From an uncultured Bryobacterales bacterium (GTDB lineage: Bacteria; Acidobacteriota; Terriglobia; Bryobacterales; Bryobacteraceae), in NCBI GenBank assembly GCA_937959285.1, contig CALGAR010000003.1, positions 62,001-126,000 on the forward strand: a stretch of 64,000 nucleotides of DNA, written 5' to 3'. The stretch's first letter is position 1. Each line of letters opens with the position of its first letter. The notes under the pieces were generated by a model that was not told the origin of the DNA, did not search any database, and saw nothing but the letters and a program-made list of their open reading frames with translations. The translations under genes and the position numbers were made by a program. Below are positions 53,426 through 62,668 of this stretch, piece by piece.

Positions 53426-54352
53426 GTGTCCACAATTTCAAAATCCTTCAGCGGTGTCTATGCGGCTGTTCTGACCCCCCGCACCACCGATGCGCGCATT
53501 GACGCCCATAGCCTCGAACGAAATATTTGCTTTGCCCTGGACAAAGGAATGGACGGGGTTGTCCTTGGCGGCGCAACCGGCGAGTATGCAGCTCTGCTTC
53601 CAGAAGAATTTGATCAAGCGGCTGCAATCGGCGCGGAAGCCGTTAAACAGCGTGGCAAGCTGTTGATGGGGATCGGTGCTGCCTCGTACCGGGAAGCCGT
53701 CCGCCGGGGCAAGACCGCGTTCAGGGTCGGGGCTGCCGCTGTTCTGCTGCCTGCGCCTCACTTCTTCGCCTACTCTCAGGATGATGTGGAGTGCTTCGTA
53801 AAGGACGTTGTTTCAGACCTCGATGGTCCGGTTTTGCTCTATAACCTGCCCCAGTTCACGAATCCGTTCGTGCCGTCGCTAGCTGCCCGGCTCATCTCGG
53901 AATGCCCGAACGTCGTGGGCGTGAAGGATTCGAGCGGCTCTCTCGACATGTTCCGGTTTTTCCAGGCCAATGGTACAGATGGAGCCCGAATCGTAGGCAA
54001 CGACGGGGTTTTCCTGGAAATGATAAGAGAAGATCTGTGCCATGGAACGATTTCCGGCGTCGCCGGAGTGCTTCCCGAATTGACCCACTATCTCTGGACC
54101 AACCGTAAGGCCTTGAGCACGCCCGCCTACGACTGCGTCGGCGACCTTCTCGGAGAACTACTCAAGCAGCTCGAGAGTTTTCCAGTCCCTTGGGGGCTGA
54201 AGCAGATTGCTGAACATCGAGGTCTCGCACCAGCCGAGTTCCTCCAACCTCAATCTGAGTTTCGCCAGCAGCAGGCCCGGGCATTTCGGCTCTGGCTGGA
54301 AGATTGGTGGCAGAGAGCGGAGCAGGCCATCGCGGGGAAGGTTGCGCCGTGA
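53426..54352 (+). CDS. DapA-family aldolase/lyase (dihydrodipicolinate synthase superfamily)
   Basis: A 308-residue TIM-barrel class I aldolase. The start at GTG 53426 is chosen because the domain begins at once (KSFSGVYAAVLTPRT); its ribosome site is weak, and frames from 53363 add only unlikely residues. GGATGEYAALLPEEF holds the GxxGE motif, LLYNLPQFT the YNxP Tyr, and VVGVKDSSGSLDMF the Schiff-base Lys. The family includes DHDPS, sialic acid lyase and sugar-acid aldolases/dehydratases. Clustering with an MFS transporter and IclR regulator favours a catabolic sugar-acid or similar role over lysine synthesis. Confidence 0.9.
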   Translation: MSTISKSFSGVYAAVLTPRTTDARIDAHSLERNICFALDKGMDGVVLGGATGEYAALLPEEFDQAAAIGAEAVKQRGKLLMGIGAASYREAVRRGKTAFRVGAAAVLLPAPHFFAYSQDDVECFVKDVVSDLDGPVLLYNLPQFTNPFVPSLAARLISECPNVVGVKDSSGSLDMFRFFQANGTDGARIVGNDGVFLEMIREDLCHGTISGVAGVLPELTHYLWTNRKALSTPAYDCVGDLLGELLKQLESFPVPWGLKQIAEHRGLAPAEFLQPQSEFRQQQARAFRLWLEDWWQRAEQAIAGKVAP

Positions 54353-55626
54353 AGCAGGAAGCACGATCCCCACACTACAAATGGTCGCTGGTCGGGATGC
54401 TATGGCTGATCACGCTCTTCAACTATGCGGACCGGCAGGCGATCTTCTCCGTGTTTCCGCTGCTGGAGAAGGAGATGGGCCTGACTCCGGTCCAACTTGG
54501 CCTCGTCGGAGCTTCCTTTGCATGGGTTTATGGTTTGTCGGGGCTCTTCGCCGGCAGTATTGTTGATCGTGTTCAGCGTAAGTCGGCGATCCTCTGGGGT
54601 CTCCAGGCGTGGAGCCTCATCTGCGCCGCTACTGCCTCCGCTCGCAACTTCACTCACCTGCTGATCTTCCGCGCCGCAGAAGGTCTGGGTGAGACCTTCT
54701 ATTTCCCTGCGTCGATGTCGCTGATCAGCGATTACCACGCAAAAGATACCCGCTCGCGAGCCATGGGGCTCCATCAGACCGCAGTCTATGTTGGCACAAT
54801 CGGAGGTGGCTATTTTGCCGGTCTGATCGCCCAGCGCCATGGCTGGCGGTGGTCTTTTGTGGTGTTCGGCGTATTGGGAATGCTTCTCGGCCTGGTCCTC
54901 CGGCGGCATCTGCATGAAGCGCCGCGAGGGGCGATGGACGGAGGCAAGGTGTCTCATGCCGTAGCATTGCGAACGGTGCTGGCATCCGCGTGGTCGATCC
55001 GGTCGTTCCGCCTGCTGCTCGCGGGCTTTGTCTGTTCGAACTTTGTCGCCGCGGTCATGCTCTCCTGGATGCCGAAGTTTCTCTACGACCGATTCCAGCT
55101 CAGCCTGGCCATGGCAGGACTGACCGCGACTATCTTCTTACAGATTGCGAGTCTGATCGGAGCAGCGATTGGCGGATGGATGGCGGATCGCCTGCGCCAG
55201 CGGATGGCCGGGGGCCGAATGATTGTTCAAGGCTTTGGTGTGCTCGCGGGTGCGCCCTTCGTGCTTTGGTGCGGCCAGACTTTGGATATCACCTCGGTGA
55301 TTCTGGCGCTTACAGGCTGGGGACTGTTCAAAGGAATCTATGACGCGAATATTTTCGCATCAGTTTATGACGTAGTGCAGGTAGAGGCGCGCGGCACCTC
55401 TGCCGGCCTGATGAATACCGTAGGATGGCTGGCCGGGGGCGGCACAGCGCCGGTAGTCATCGGATTCATTGCTCAGTCGCATGGCCTCGGATTAGCCATT
55501 TCGCTGACCGGTATTGTATATCTGTTGGCCGCGGCATGCCTCCTGACCGCCGGAACCGTCTACGCAAAGCGGGACGTGCTGGAAGTCCGGGCGCGGGCTA
55601 ATGAGGCAAACGGAGGAACGATATGA
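54349..55626 (+). CDS. Major facilitator superfamily transporter
   Basis: A 425-residue transporter starting at GTG 54349, which overlaps the aldolase stop as GTGA. Twelve helices are predicted. The N-terminal NYADRQAIFSVFPLLEKEMGL and loop 2-3 GSIVDRVQRKSA resemble the anion:cation symporter group that imports hexuronates, galactonate and similar acids. It probably brings in the substrate of the adjacent aldolase. Confidence 0.9.
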   Translation: MKQEARSPHYKWSLVGMLWLITLFNYADRQAIFSVFPLLEKEMGLTPVQLGLVGASFAWVYGLSGLFAGSIVDRVQRKSAILWGLQAWSLICAATASARNFTHLLIFRAAEGLGETFYFPASMSLISDYHAKDTRSRAMGLHQTAVYVGTIGGGYFAGLIAQRHGWRWSFVVFGVLGMLLGLVLRRHLHEAPRGAMDGGKVSHAVALRTVLASAWSIRSFRLLLAGFVCSNFVAAVMLSWMPKFLYDRFQLSLAMAGLTATIFLQIASLIGAAIGGWMADRLRQRMAGGRMIVQGFGVLAGAPFVLWCGQTLDITSVILALTGWGLFKGIYDANIFASVYDVVQVEARGTSAGLMNTVGWLAGGGTAPVVIGFIAQSHGLGLAISLTGIVYLLAAACLLTAGTVYAKRDVLEVRARANEANGGTI

Positions 55627-56423
55627 AGAATGCGGAAGGGAATACAGGAAGCGCGCTGGCCGCGCGGGCGCAGCGAGTCGAATCCCGAGCGCTCGCGAAG
55701 GGTCTTGCGCTGCTCGAAATCCTCGCGACTGGGGAACCGCGAGCGCTGCGCCACCTCGCTGCTGCGATCAAGCTCGGCAAGCCATCCACGCTGCGGCTGC
55801 TTCGGACGCTCGAAGCTACAGGCTTTGTGGTTCGTAACGCCGAAGGTAACTATTTAATCAGCCGTCCCTGGGCTCAACCAGAAAGCAAGGACCGCATACG
55901 CCGCCTGATGGCGGCAGCCACTCCGGAGATGACGTCTTTGAATGCGGATCTGGCGGAAACAGTCAGTCTGGCAGCGCTAATGGACGACCACATCCGCGTC
56001 GTGGACACTCTGGAGAGTCCGAAACAGATTCGCATGTCGAATTATCGAAACCGGATACTCCCGCCGTACGCGTCTTCGCTGGGCAAGGCCATCGCGGCGT
56101 TCCAATCGCCGGAACAGCTGCAAGTACTGCTGCACGTCTACGGAATCTACGCGACCACGGAAAAAACCATTACGGACCCCGTGGCAATTCGCGAGGAATT
56201 GGAACGCGTGCGCCAGCGCGGGTGGGCCAGCGAGTACGAAGAGAGCGTCCAGGGAGGTTGCTGCTTCGGCGTTCCGATTCGCTGCGATGGAGAGCCAGTT
56301 GGCGCCGCGATCAGCGTCTCTCTGCCGATCAGCCGCCTTACGCCAGCCCTGGAGCAGCGGATTCCCGCAATGCTCCTCGAAGCGGCATGCCGTATCGCCA
56401 GCCGCGTGCAGGCTGCGGAGTAA
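55623..56423 (+). CDS. IclR-family transcriptional regulator
   Basis: A 266-residue regulator with an N-terminal winged helix (about 22-85: LAKGLALLEILATGEPRALR, KPSTLRLLRTLEATGFV) and an IclR effector domain (about 100-260: DHIRVVDTLESPKQIRMSNY, LPPYASSLGKAIAA, EESVQGGCCFGVPIRC). It overlaps the MFS gene as ATGA and likely controls this operon in response to its substrate. Most IclR proteins are divergent from their targets; here it is inside the operon, implying autoregulation. Confidence 0.93.
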   Translation: MKNAEGNTGSALAARAQRVESRALAKGLALLEILATGEPRALRHLAAAIKLGKPSTLRLLRTLEATGFVVRNAEGNYLISRPWAQPESKDRIRRLMAAATPEMTSLNADLAETVSLAALMDDHIRVVDTLESPKQIRMSNYRNRILPPYASSLGKAIAAFQSPEQLQVLLHVYGIYATTEKTITDPVAIREELERVRQRGWASEYEESVQGGCCFGVPIRCDGEPVGAAISVSLPISRLTPALEQRIPAMLLEAACRIASRVQAAE

Positions 56424-56435
56424 GGGAATCCGAAA

Positions 56436-58670
56436 GTGACGAGGGCCGTTTCCGCTCTGTTTTTTACCGTCTCTCTGATTGCCGGAGCCAGTCCGCCGCA
56501 CCGGATTGAACAGCGCAAAGGGGCGAAGTGGCCGACACTCAATCACTATCGAATTCGCATGCAAAGCACAGTCCAGCGATCCTATCCCGTCTGGCTGGAC
56601 ACGGCCCTTCCGCCAGACTTTAATCCAGACTCTGTGCGCATCCTGAAAGAGGGCGCCGAGGAAGTTCTTCCTGCCAAAGTCCGGTGGGAGACGCCGAACG
56701 CGCGCATTAGCTGGCTCTCCTCCGGGCCCGGGACATACTACGTCTACTTCGATACGGGCAGGAACGGGGAAACAGAGAGACTGACGGAGCCGGCGATGGT
56801 GGGAGCTGGCGAGCGAATGACTTACGGACAGCGCGGCGTCCGAGGCAAGCTTGCCGTGGGCCTTTGGGCTCATCCCGCTCCAATCGACTTCAACGGCGAC
56901 GGCAATATGGATCTGCTCGTTGGCTGTCCGGATCGCCCCTCCAATGGAATTTACCTGTTCCGCAATCTCGGCACTAACGCGCAACCGCTGTACGACCGAG
57001 CCGAGTGGCTCGGCCCCGGCAAGAAGGACATCGTGACTGCGGACTTTAACGGTGACGGAGCCATCGATCTCGTCTATAGCGGCGGCTATTACAGCGATGT
57101 CGCGCGCAACAGGCTCAGCCGCCCGGTCACCGTGCAGCTCCCGAGGACTTACCATGTTGGCCGGGACGACCTTTGGTTTCCTGTCGACTGGGATGGAGAC
57201 GGCCGCATCGACGTTCTCAACGGTGTGAGCGACTGGCGGGACTATGGCTGGGATGATGCGTTCAACGAACGCGGGGAATGGATACGCGGACCGCTGCACG
57301 GCTACGTCTACTGGTTCCGCAATATCGGTTCGAATGAAGCGCCGAAATATGAAGCGCCCCGGAAACTGGAAGCGGGCGGGCGCGTGCTCGATCAGTATGG
57401 CAGCCCGGTCCCGAATCCAGTTGACTGGACAGGCAGCGGGCGGCTCGACCTGATTGCATCGAACTTTATCGACACGATTACGCTCTTTCGGAACATCGGG
57501 ACCCGGACACAGCCAAAGCTAAGCGCAGGCGAACTGCTCCAGGTCGACGGCAGGACGCTCCGGATGGATTTGTGCATGATCCAGCCGCGCGTGGTGAAGT
57601 GGCATGCGGATCATCGCCCTTCACTCATAATCGGAGAAGAGGACGGTACCGTTTCCCTGCTCGAAAATCTCGAGCCCGCCGGGCGCGAACCCCGCTTTGC
57701 TCCGCCAAAGTACCTCCAGCAGGTCGATCCGTACATGAAGAGCGGCGCGCTCTCCCGGCCCGTCGCCTTCGATTGGAACGGCGATGGGAAATTGGACATC
57801 ATCAGCGGAAACTCCGCTGGCTATCTGCAGTACTTCGAGAATGTCGGGACGAAGGAGAATCCGCAGTTCGAGGACAGGGGGTATCTGCAGGCTGGCGGGA
57901 AAGTGATCCGTCACGTTGCCGGCCCGAACGGGTCCGTCCAAGGGCCCGCCGAAGAGAAGTGGGGGTACACGAACCTGTCGATCGCAGATTGGGATCTTGA
58001 CGGCCGCCCCGACATCCTTGTGAACGACATCTGGGGAGCGGTGGTCTGGTACCGCAATATCGGAACGAGACAGAATCCGGAACTGGCGCCCGCGCAGCCG
58101 GTGGAAGTGGAATGGAAGTCCGAGAATCCCAAGCCTGACTGGGTTTGGTGGAAACCCAAAGGGAAGCAACTGGTGACCCAATGGCGCACGACGCCGAAGG
58201 TGGTGGATTGGAACCGCGACGGGCTGCCCGATCTCGTGATGCTGAATCACCAGGGCTACCTCTCCCTTTACCGGCGCACCCGGTGCGGCTCGAAACTCTG
58301 CCTGCAGCCTCCCGAGCGAATATTCCTGCTTCCCAACGGCCGGTTTCTGAACCTGGCGGCCGGGAGGGCCGGAGCAAGCGGCCGCCGCAAAATTGAAATC
58401 GTCGACTGGGACGGAGACGGCGATCTGGACCTGCTGTCCGATTCAAATGACGGGCCCATCTGGTACGAGAACACCGGCACTCAGGAGCACCCGGTCATGA
58501 CGCCGCGAGGCACGATCATTCAGGCCAAACTTGCAGGCCATAACCCGACGCCGAACGCCGCGGACTGGAACGGCGACGGGAAGCTGGATCTGATCGTCGG
58601 AGCCGAGGACGGGTTCTTCTACTATTTCGAACGCTCCTACATCGAAGCCAGCAGCGGGAAACGCGAATGA
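56436..58670 (+). CDS. Secreted VCBS/FG-GAP repeat protein
   Basis: A 744-residue protein with a signal peptide (start GTG 56436). After an N-terminal beta-rich domain (about 35-115) come about nine calcium-loop repeats of the form DxNxDGxxDLL: DFNGDGNMDLLVG, DFNGDGAIDLVYSG, DWDGDGRIDVLNG, DWNGDGKLDIISGN, DWDLDGRPDILVND and others. Between them sit YLFRNLGTN/WYRNIGT units, so it is probably a beta-propeller. It follows the IclR gene by 12 bases in the same direction; its link to the aldolase pathway, perhaps glycan binding or hydrolysis outside the cell, is inferred. Confidence 0.88.
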   Translation: MTRAVSALFFTVSLIAGASPPHRIEQRKGAKWPTLNHYRIRMQSTVQRSYPVWLDTALPPDFNPDSVRILKEGAEEVLPAKVRWETPNARISWLSSGPGTYYVYFDTGRNGETERLTEPAMVGAGERMTYGQRGVRGKLAVGLWAHPAPIDFNGDGNMDLLVGCPDRPSNGIYLFRNLGTNAQPLYDRAEWLGPGKKDIVTADFNGDGAIDLVYSGGYYSDVARNRLSRPVTVQLPRTYHVGRDDLWFPVDWDGDGRIDVLNGVSDWRDYGWDDAFNERGEWIRGPLHGYVYWFRNIGSNEAPKYEAPRKLEAGGRVLDQYGSPVPNPVDWTGSGRLDLIASNFIDTITLFRNIGTRTQPKLSAGELLQVDGRTLRMDLCMIQPRVVKWHADHRPSLIIGEEDGTVSLLENLEPAGREPRFAPPKYLQQVDPYMKSGALSRPVAFDWNGDGKLDIISGNSAGYLQYFENVGTKENPQFEDRGYLQAGGKVIRHVAGPNGSVQGPAEEKWGYTNLSIADWDLDGRPDILVNDIWGAVVWYRNIGTRQNPELAPAQPVEVEWKSENPKPDWVWWKPKGKQLVTQWRTTPKVVDWNRDGLPDLVMLNHQGYLSLYRRTRCGSKLCLQPPERIFLLPNGRFLNLAAGRAGASGRRKIEIVDWDGDGDLDLLSDSNDGPIWYENTGTQEHPVMTPRGTIIQAKLAGHNPTPNAADWNGDGKLDLIVGAEDGFFYYFERSYIEASSGKRE

Positions 58671-58680
58671 ATGGAAAGGA

Positions 58681-59415
58681 TCAGGACACCTTTCGGGAAA
58701 CCACCCGAAGGCGGCGGTAATCCATCCACCAGACGCCGTCTCGATAGAGACGGGGCCGAAGCAGTTCGACCACCCGGCTGAGGGCTTGTTGATCGGAGCC
58801 GAAAATACCGGACGCGAACACGCGCAACCAGTCCTCCGCTCCGTCCTCCCCTTCCACCTTTGTCGGACGGTCGAAGAGAACCGCGAAGGTGACCTCCAGA
58901 CCGTGCCGCTCCAGAAGCGCGCCATACTCCGGGATTGAGGGGAAGTACCAGGGGTTGTCGAAGTTTGGAACCACAAGGCGAATGGCCTCAAGTACCGACT
59001 GAATATTGCCTTTCCCGCCCAGTTCGGCCACAAAGCGCCCGCCGGGTTTGAGAGCATCCGCGATGCGGGCGGCAGCTTGATCGGGCGGCAATATCCAATG
59101 GAGAGCTGCATTCGAGAAGACGGCGTCGACGAGCTCGGGAAGCGAAAAGCGCCTGACATCCTCAAGCATGAACCGTAGTTTGGGATAGTTGATCCTGGCC
59201 TGCGCAATCATCTCTGGCGAGGAATCGAGCCCGATGACTTCGGCGCCCGATTCGGCGATTTTCTGGCTGAGATGGCCGGCGCCGCAGCCAAGGTCCAGAA
59301 TCCGCTCACCAGGCTGTGGCGCAAGCAGCTCCAGCAAACCAACGCCGTGCTTCCACACATAGTCATGCCGCGACTCGTACGATCGAACGTCCCACGTCTT
59401 TTGAGGCACAGTCAC
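58681..59415 (-). CDS. Class I SAM-dependent methyltransferase (trans-aconitate methyltransferase-like)
   Basis: A 244-residue Rossmann methyltransferase. Motif I is [26 protein letters not shown], split by variable residues; then [27 protein letters not shown] and [13 protein letters not shown]. The [18 protein letters not shown]-terminus and [10 protein letters not shown] resemble Tam-type enzymes acting on small acids. It starts two bases after the acyl-CoA dehydrogenase gene, so one operon. Substrate unknown. Confidence 0.88.
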   Translation of the reverse strand: MTVPQKTWDVRSYESRHDYVWKHGVGLLELLAPQPGERILDLGCGAGHLSQKIAESGAEVIGLDSSPEMIAQARINYPKLRFMLEDVRRFSLPELVDAVFSNAALHWILPPDQAAARIADALKPGGRFVAELGGKGNIQSVLEAIRLVVPNFDNPWYFPSIPEYGALLERHGLEVTFAVLFDRPTKVEGEDGAEDWLRVFASGIFGSDQQALSRVVELLRPRLYRDGVWWMDYRRLRVVSRKVS

Positions 59416-59417
59416 TC

Positions 59418-60581
59418 CTATCGGTAGGCCGGAATTCCGGTAACCCGTTCGCCGATCACGAGCGTGTGTATGTGGTCAGTGCCCTCGTAGGTCTTCACCG
59501 TTTCCAGATTGCACATATGCCGCATGATCGGGTACTCGTCCATGATCCCATTTGCGCCAAGAAGGTCGCGGCTGAGCCGTGCGCATTCGAGCGCCATTGC
59601 CACATTGTTACGCTTGAGCATCGAGATATGCGCGGGCTCCAGTTTTCCCTGGTCCTTGAGCCTTCCCGCATGCAGCGCCAGCAGCTGCGCCTTGGTGATC
59701 TCGGTGATCATCCACGCGAGCTTTTCCTGAACCAGTTGGTGGCTGGCAATTGGGCGGTCGTCAAACTGCTTTCGAGCAAGTGTATACTGCCGTGCCGTCT
59801 CATAGCAGTCCATCGCGGCGCCAATGACGCCCCAGCCAATGCCGTAACGTGCCTGGGAGAGGCAGCTTAGCGGTCCTTTAAGTCCTTTGATACCGGGCAG
59901 CACCGCGTCATCGGGAACGCGGCAGTCGGAAAAGGACAGGCTCGACGTTACGGATGCCCGCATCGACATTTTGCCGTGCAGATCGGACGTTGTATACCCG
60001 GGCGTGCCCTTCTCGACCAGAAATCCGCGAATTCCCTCGTCCGTGCGCGCCCATACGACAGCGACGTCAGCCATCGATCCGTTGGTAATCCAGGTCTTCT
60101 CGCCGTTCAGCACCCAATACTTGCCGTCTCGTCTGGCACTCGTCAGCATTCCGCCCGGATTGGATCCAAACTGGGGTTCCGTCAGCCCGAAGCAGCCGAT
60201 CGCTTCGCCGGATTGAAGCCGCGGAAGCCAATATTCTTTCTGCGCCTCGCTTCCGTATTGCAGGATCGGATACATCACGAGGGAGCCCTGAACGGAAACA
60301 AAGCTGCGGATCCCTGAATCGGCACGCTCGAGCTCCTGCATGATGAGCCCGTACTCGACGTTGCTCATGCCTGCGCAGCCGTAGCCCTCGAGATTCGCTC
60401 CGAGAAATCCCATCTCTGCAAGGGGCTTGATGAGTTCGGTGGGGAACCGGCCGTCCCGATAGGAGTCGCGCACCACCGGCAGCACCTTCTCGTCGACAAA
60501 CTGACGGGCGCTTCGGAGCACCAGCATCTCCTGCTCGTTGAGCAGGGAATTGATGTGCATGTAGTCAACGCCGGGGAACAT
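59418..60581 (-). CDS. gcdH: Acyl-CoA dehydrogenase, glutaryl-CoA dehydrogenase type
   Basis: A 387-residue FAD enzyme. FAD and substrate signatures: [43 protein letters not shown] in pieces, and the C-terminal [19 protein letters not shown] with the catalytic Glu, which is characteristic of glutaryl-CoA dehydrogenases in lysine/tryptophan degradation. The N-terminal [23 protein letters not shown] is also typical. No electron-transfer flavoprotein genes are adjacent. It is the first gene before the methyltransferase. Confidence 0.9.
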   Translation of the reverse strand: MFPGVDYMHINSLLNEQEMLVLRSARQFVDEKVLPVVRDSYRDGRFPTELIKPLAEMGFLGANLEGYGCAGMSNVEYGLIMQELERADSGIRSFVSVQGSLVMYPILQYGSEAQKEYWLPRLQSGEAIGCFGLTEPQFGSNPGGMLTSARRDGKYWVLNGEKTWITNGSMADVAVVWARTDEGIRGFLVEKGTPGYTTSDLHGKMSMRASVTSSLSFSDCRVPDDAVLPGIKGLKGPLSCLSQARYGIGWGVIGAAMDCYETARQYTLARKQFDDRPIASHQLVQEKLAWMITEITKAQLLALHAGRLKDQGKLEPAHISMLKRNNVAMALECARLSRDLLGANGIMDEYPIMRHMCNLETVKTYEGTDHIHTLVIGERVTGIPAYR

Positions 60582-60658
60582 ACTTTCATCGTATCGCCGC
60601 CCCGTGAGAGATTTCCGTTCACGTCGCCACTACCGAAATAGCTGCAAGCGGATATGGC

Positions 60659-62668
60659 ATGCGTCTTCTCTGCGTTTGGCTGTGCGGCCTCCTCTGCCTC
60701 TGGGCGCAGTCACCACTCGACCAGGCCTACGATCATCTGAGGGCGAATCGCTACGAGGCAGCGATTGAAGGCTTTTTGAAGGCCCTCGAAGAGGAAGCCC
60801 GCCCGGTCATACACAAAGAGCTCGCTTACACCTACCTCAAGATCGGTGAGACGGAGTCGGCCCGGGACCATCTGGAAAAGGCGGTTCAACTCGCGCCGGA
60901 CGACCTGCACACGGCTCTCGAATACGCCTTTCTTTGCTACGAGACGAAAAAGCGGGCAGAAGCCAGGCGCATCTTTGACCGGGTTCGGAAAGAAGCAGAA
61001 GGCGAGCTTCGAGCTACGGCGGACCGGGCGTTCCAGAACGTCGACCGTCCGTTGGCGGAAGGGATTGCCCGCTGGAGCAAGGCTGTCGAGCTGGAGCCGG
61101 GCAATTTCAGCGCGCACCGCGAACTCGCCGAACTGGCAGAGGAGCGCGGCGACCTGCCGCTGGCCGAGCGCCACTACGCGGAAGCCTGGCGGCTGCGGCC
61201 CGAGAAGCGGAGCCTGCTTGTCGACCTCGGGCGCGTTCGCCTCGCGCTTGGCAAACGTGAGGAAGGCCTCGCTGCCCTGCTCGCTGCTTCGCGAGGCCCC
61301 GAGTCGCACAGTGCGGAAGCGGCCCAGGCATTGCTCCCCGCTGACTACCCCTTCGTCTACCAGTTCCGGAACGCCATTGCACTGGATCCCTCAAACATCG
61401 GCCTTCGCCGAGAGCTGGCGTACCTTCACCTGGCGATGAACCAGCGCGAGGCCGCCGAGGAGGAGTTCGAACAGATCTTGAAACTGGCTCCAGACGATCT
61501 CTGGTCAGCCGCTCAGCTTGGTTTCCTCCGGCTTGCCAGATCGGACCGGGAAAACGCGATGCCTCTCCTCCAGCGAGTTCTGGAAGGGCCGGATGAGGAG
61601 CTGGCCGACCGGGTCCGCAAAATGCTCCAGCTGCCGCAAGCCCTGAACCGTCGCCCCGACGTTCCCAGGAAGCAGGTAGCCGAGGAAGCGCGTGACCTGG
61701 CAAAGCGCAGTCTCGAGGCTGGATATCTCAAGGACGCGGTGAAATACCTGACCATAGCCCACGAGACCGATCCGCTCGATTTCGACGTCATGCTGAAGCT
61801 CGGATGGACCCACAACATCCTGAAAGAGGATAGAAAGGCGCTGCGCTGGTTCAGCCTTGCTGCAAAGAGCCCGGAGCCAGCCATCGCGCAAGAGGCGATC
61901 CGGGCGTATAACAATCTCTCCCCCGAATTTGCGCGGGTTCGCTCCACCGTCTGGCTGTTCCCGATGTTCTCCAGCCGCTGGCACAACGTTTTCTCCTACA
62001 GCCAGGCCAAGACGGAACTCCGCATCGGCAATTTACCCGTACGGCCCTATTTCTCGACTCGATTCATCGGTGACGTGCGGGGAAGAATCACCAGCCCGAA
62101 CCAGACCCAGGCGGTAGCTCCGCAGTATCTGTCGGAAAGCTCCATCATCTTTGCACTGGGCCTGAACACTGTTCCCAGACATGGCGTTACGCTTTGGGGG
62201 GAAGCGGGAGCAGCCGTCAGCTACCTGGGAAGGCGGCCTGACACCGGCCTGGTGAAGCCGGACTACCGTGCCGGCCTTTCGTTCGCTAAGGGCTTCGGGC
62301 AATTGCTCGGCTCAAGCAGAGGCGGGCCCTTTTTTGAAACGAATGAAGATGCCGTCTACATCAGCCGCTTCCAGAACAACCTGCTTTTGTATTCACAGAA
62401 TCGGGCTGGCTGGACTTTGCCGGATTACGGCGGCTTACAGTTGCAACTCTATTGGAATCAGAACCTGACTGGCGATCGTAACCAGCAATATTGGGCGAAC
62501 TTCATGGAGATGGGGCCGGGGTTCAAGCTGCGTCTGGAACCAATTTCTTCCTCGATGTTTCTGACTGCCAACCTGCTGTGGGGCCGGCACACGATCAACG
62601 AGGGCAATCCGCGGGGAAGGCATTTTACAGACTTGCGGGTGGGGATCTGGTATGCGCGCACTCGTTAG
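60659..62668 (+). CDS. TPR protein with C-terminal outer-membrane barrel (NfrA/PgaA/BcsC-like)
   Basis: A 669-residue protein: signal peptide (about 1-16), around nine TPR-like repeats (about 18-440, such as YEAAIEGFLKALEEEARPVI and ARDHLEKAVQLAPDDLHTALEYA), then a region of about 225 residues rich in alternating aromatic and polar strands (QAKTELRIGNLPVRPYFSTRF; LLWGRHTINEGNPRGRHFTDLRVGIWYA, read in parts) resembling the NfrA C-terminal barrel. TPR plus barrel is the layout of outer-membrane exporters of synthase-dependent polysaccharides. It overlaps the next gene by 17 bases. Confidence 0.82.
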   Translation: MRLLCVWLCGLLCLWAQSPLDQAYDHLRANRYEAAIEGFLKALEEEARPVIHKELAYTYLKIGETESARDHLEKAVQLAPDDLHTALEYAFLCYETKKRAEARRIFDRVRKEAEGELRATADRAFQNVDRPLAEGIARWSKAVELEPGNFSAHRELAELAEERGDLPLAERHYAEAWRLRPEKRSLLVDLGRVRLALGKREEGLAALLAASRGPESHSAEAAQALLPADYPFVYQFRNAIALDPSNIGLRRELAYLHLAMNQREAAEEEFEQILKLAPDDLWSAAQLGFLRLARSDRENAMPLLQRVLEGPDEELADRVRKMLQLPQALNRRPDVPRKQVAEEARDLAKRSLEAGYLKDAVKYLTIAHETDPLDFDVMLKLGWTHNILKEDRKALRWFSLAAKSPEPAIAQEAIRAYNNLSPEFARVRSTVWLFPMFSSRWHNVFSYSQAKTELRIGNLPVRPYFSTRFIGDVRGRITSPNQTQAVAPQYLSESSIIFALGLNTVPRHGVTLWGEAGAAVSYLGRRPDTGLVKPDYRAGLSFAKGFGQLLGSSRGGPFFETNEDAVYISRFQNNLLLYSQNRAGWTLPDYGGLQLQLYWNQNLTGDRNQQYWANFMEMGPGFKLRLEPISSSMFLTANLLWGRHTINEGNPRGRHFTDLRVGIWYARTR

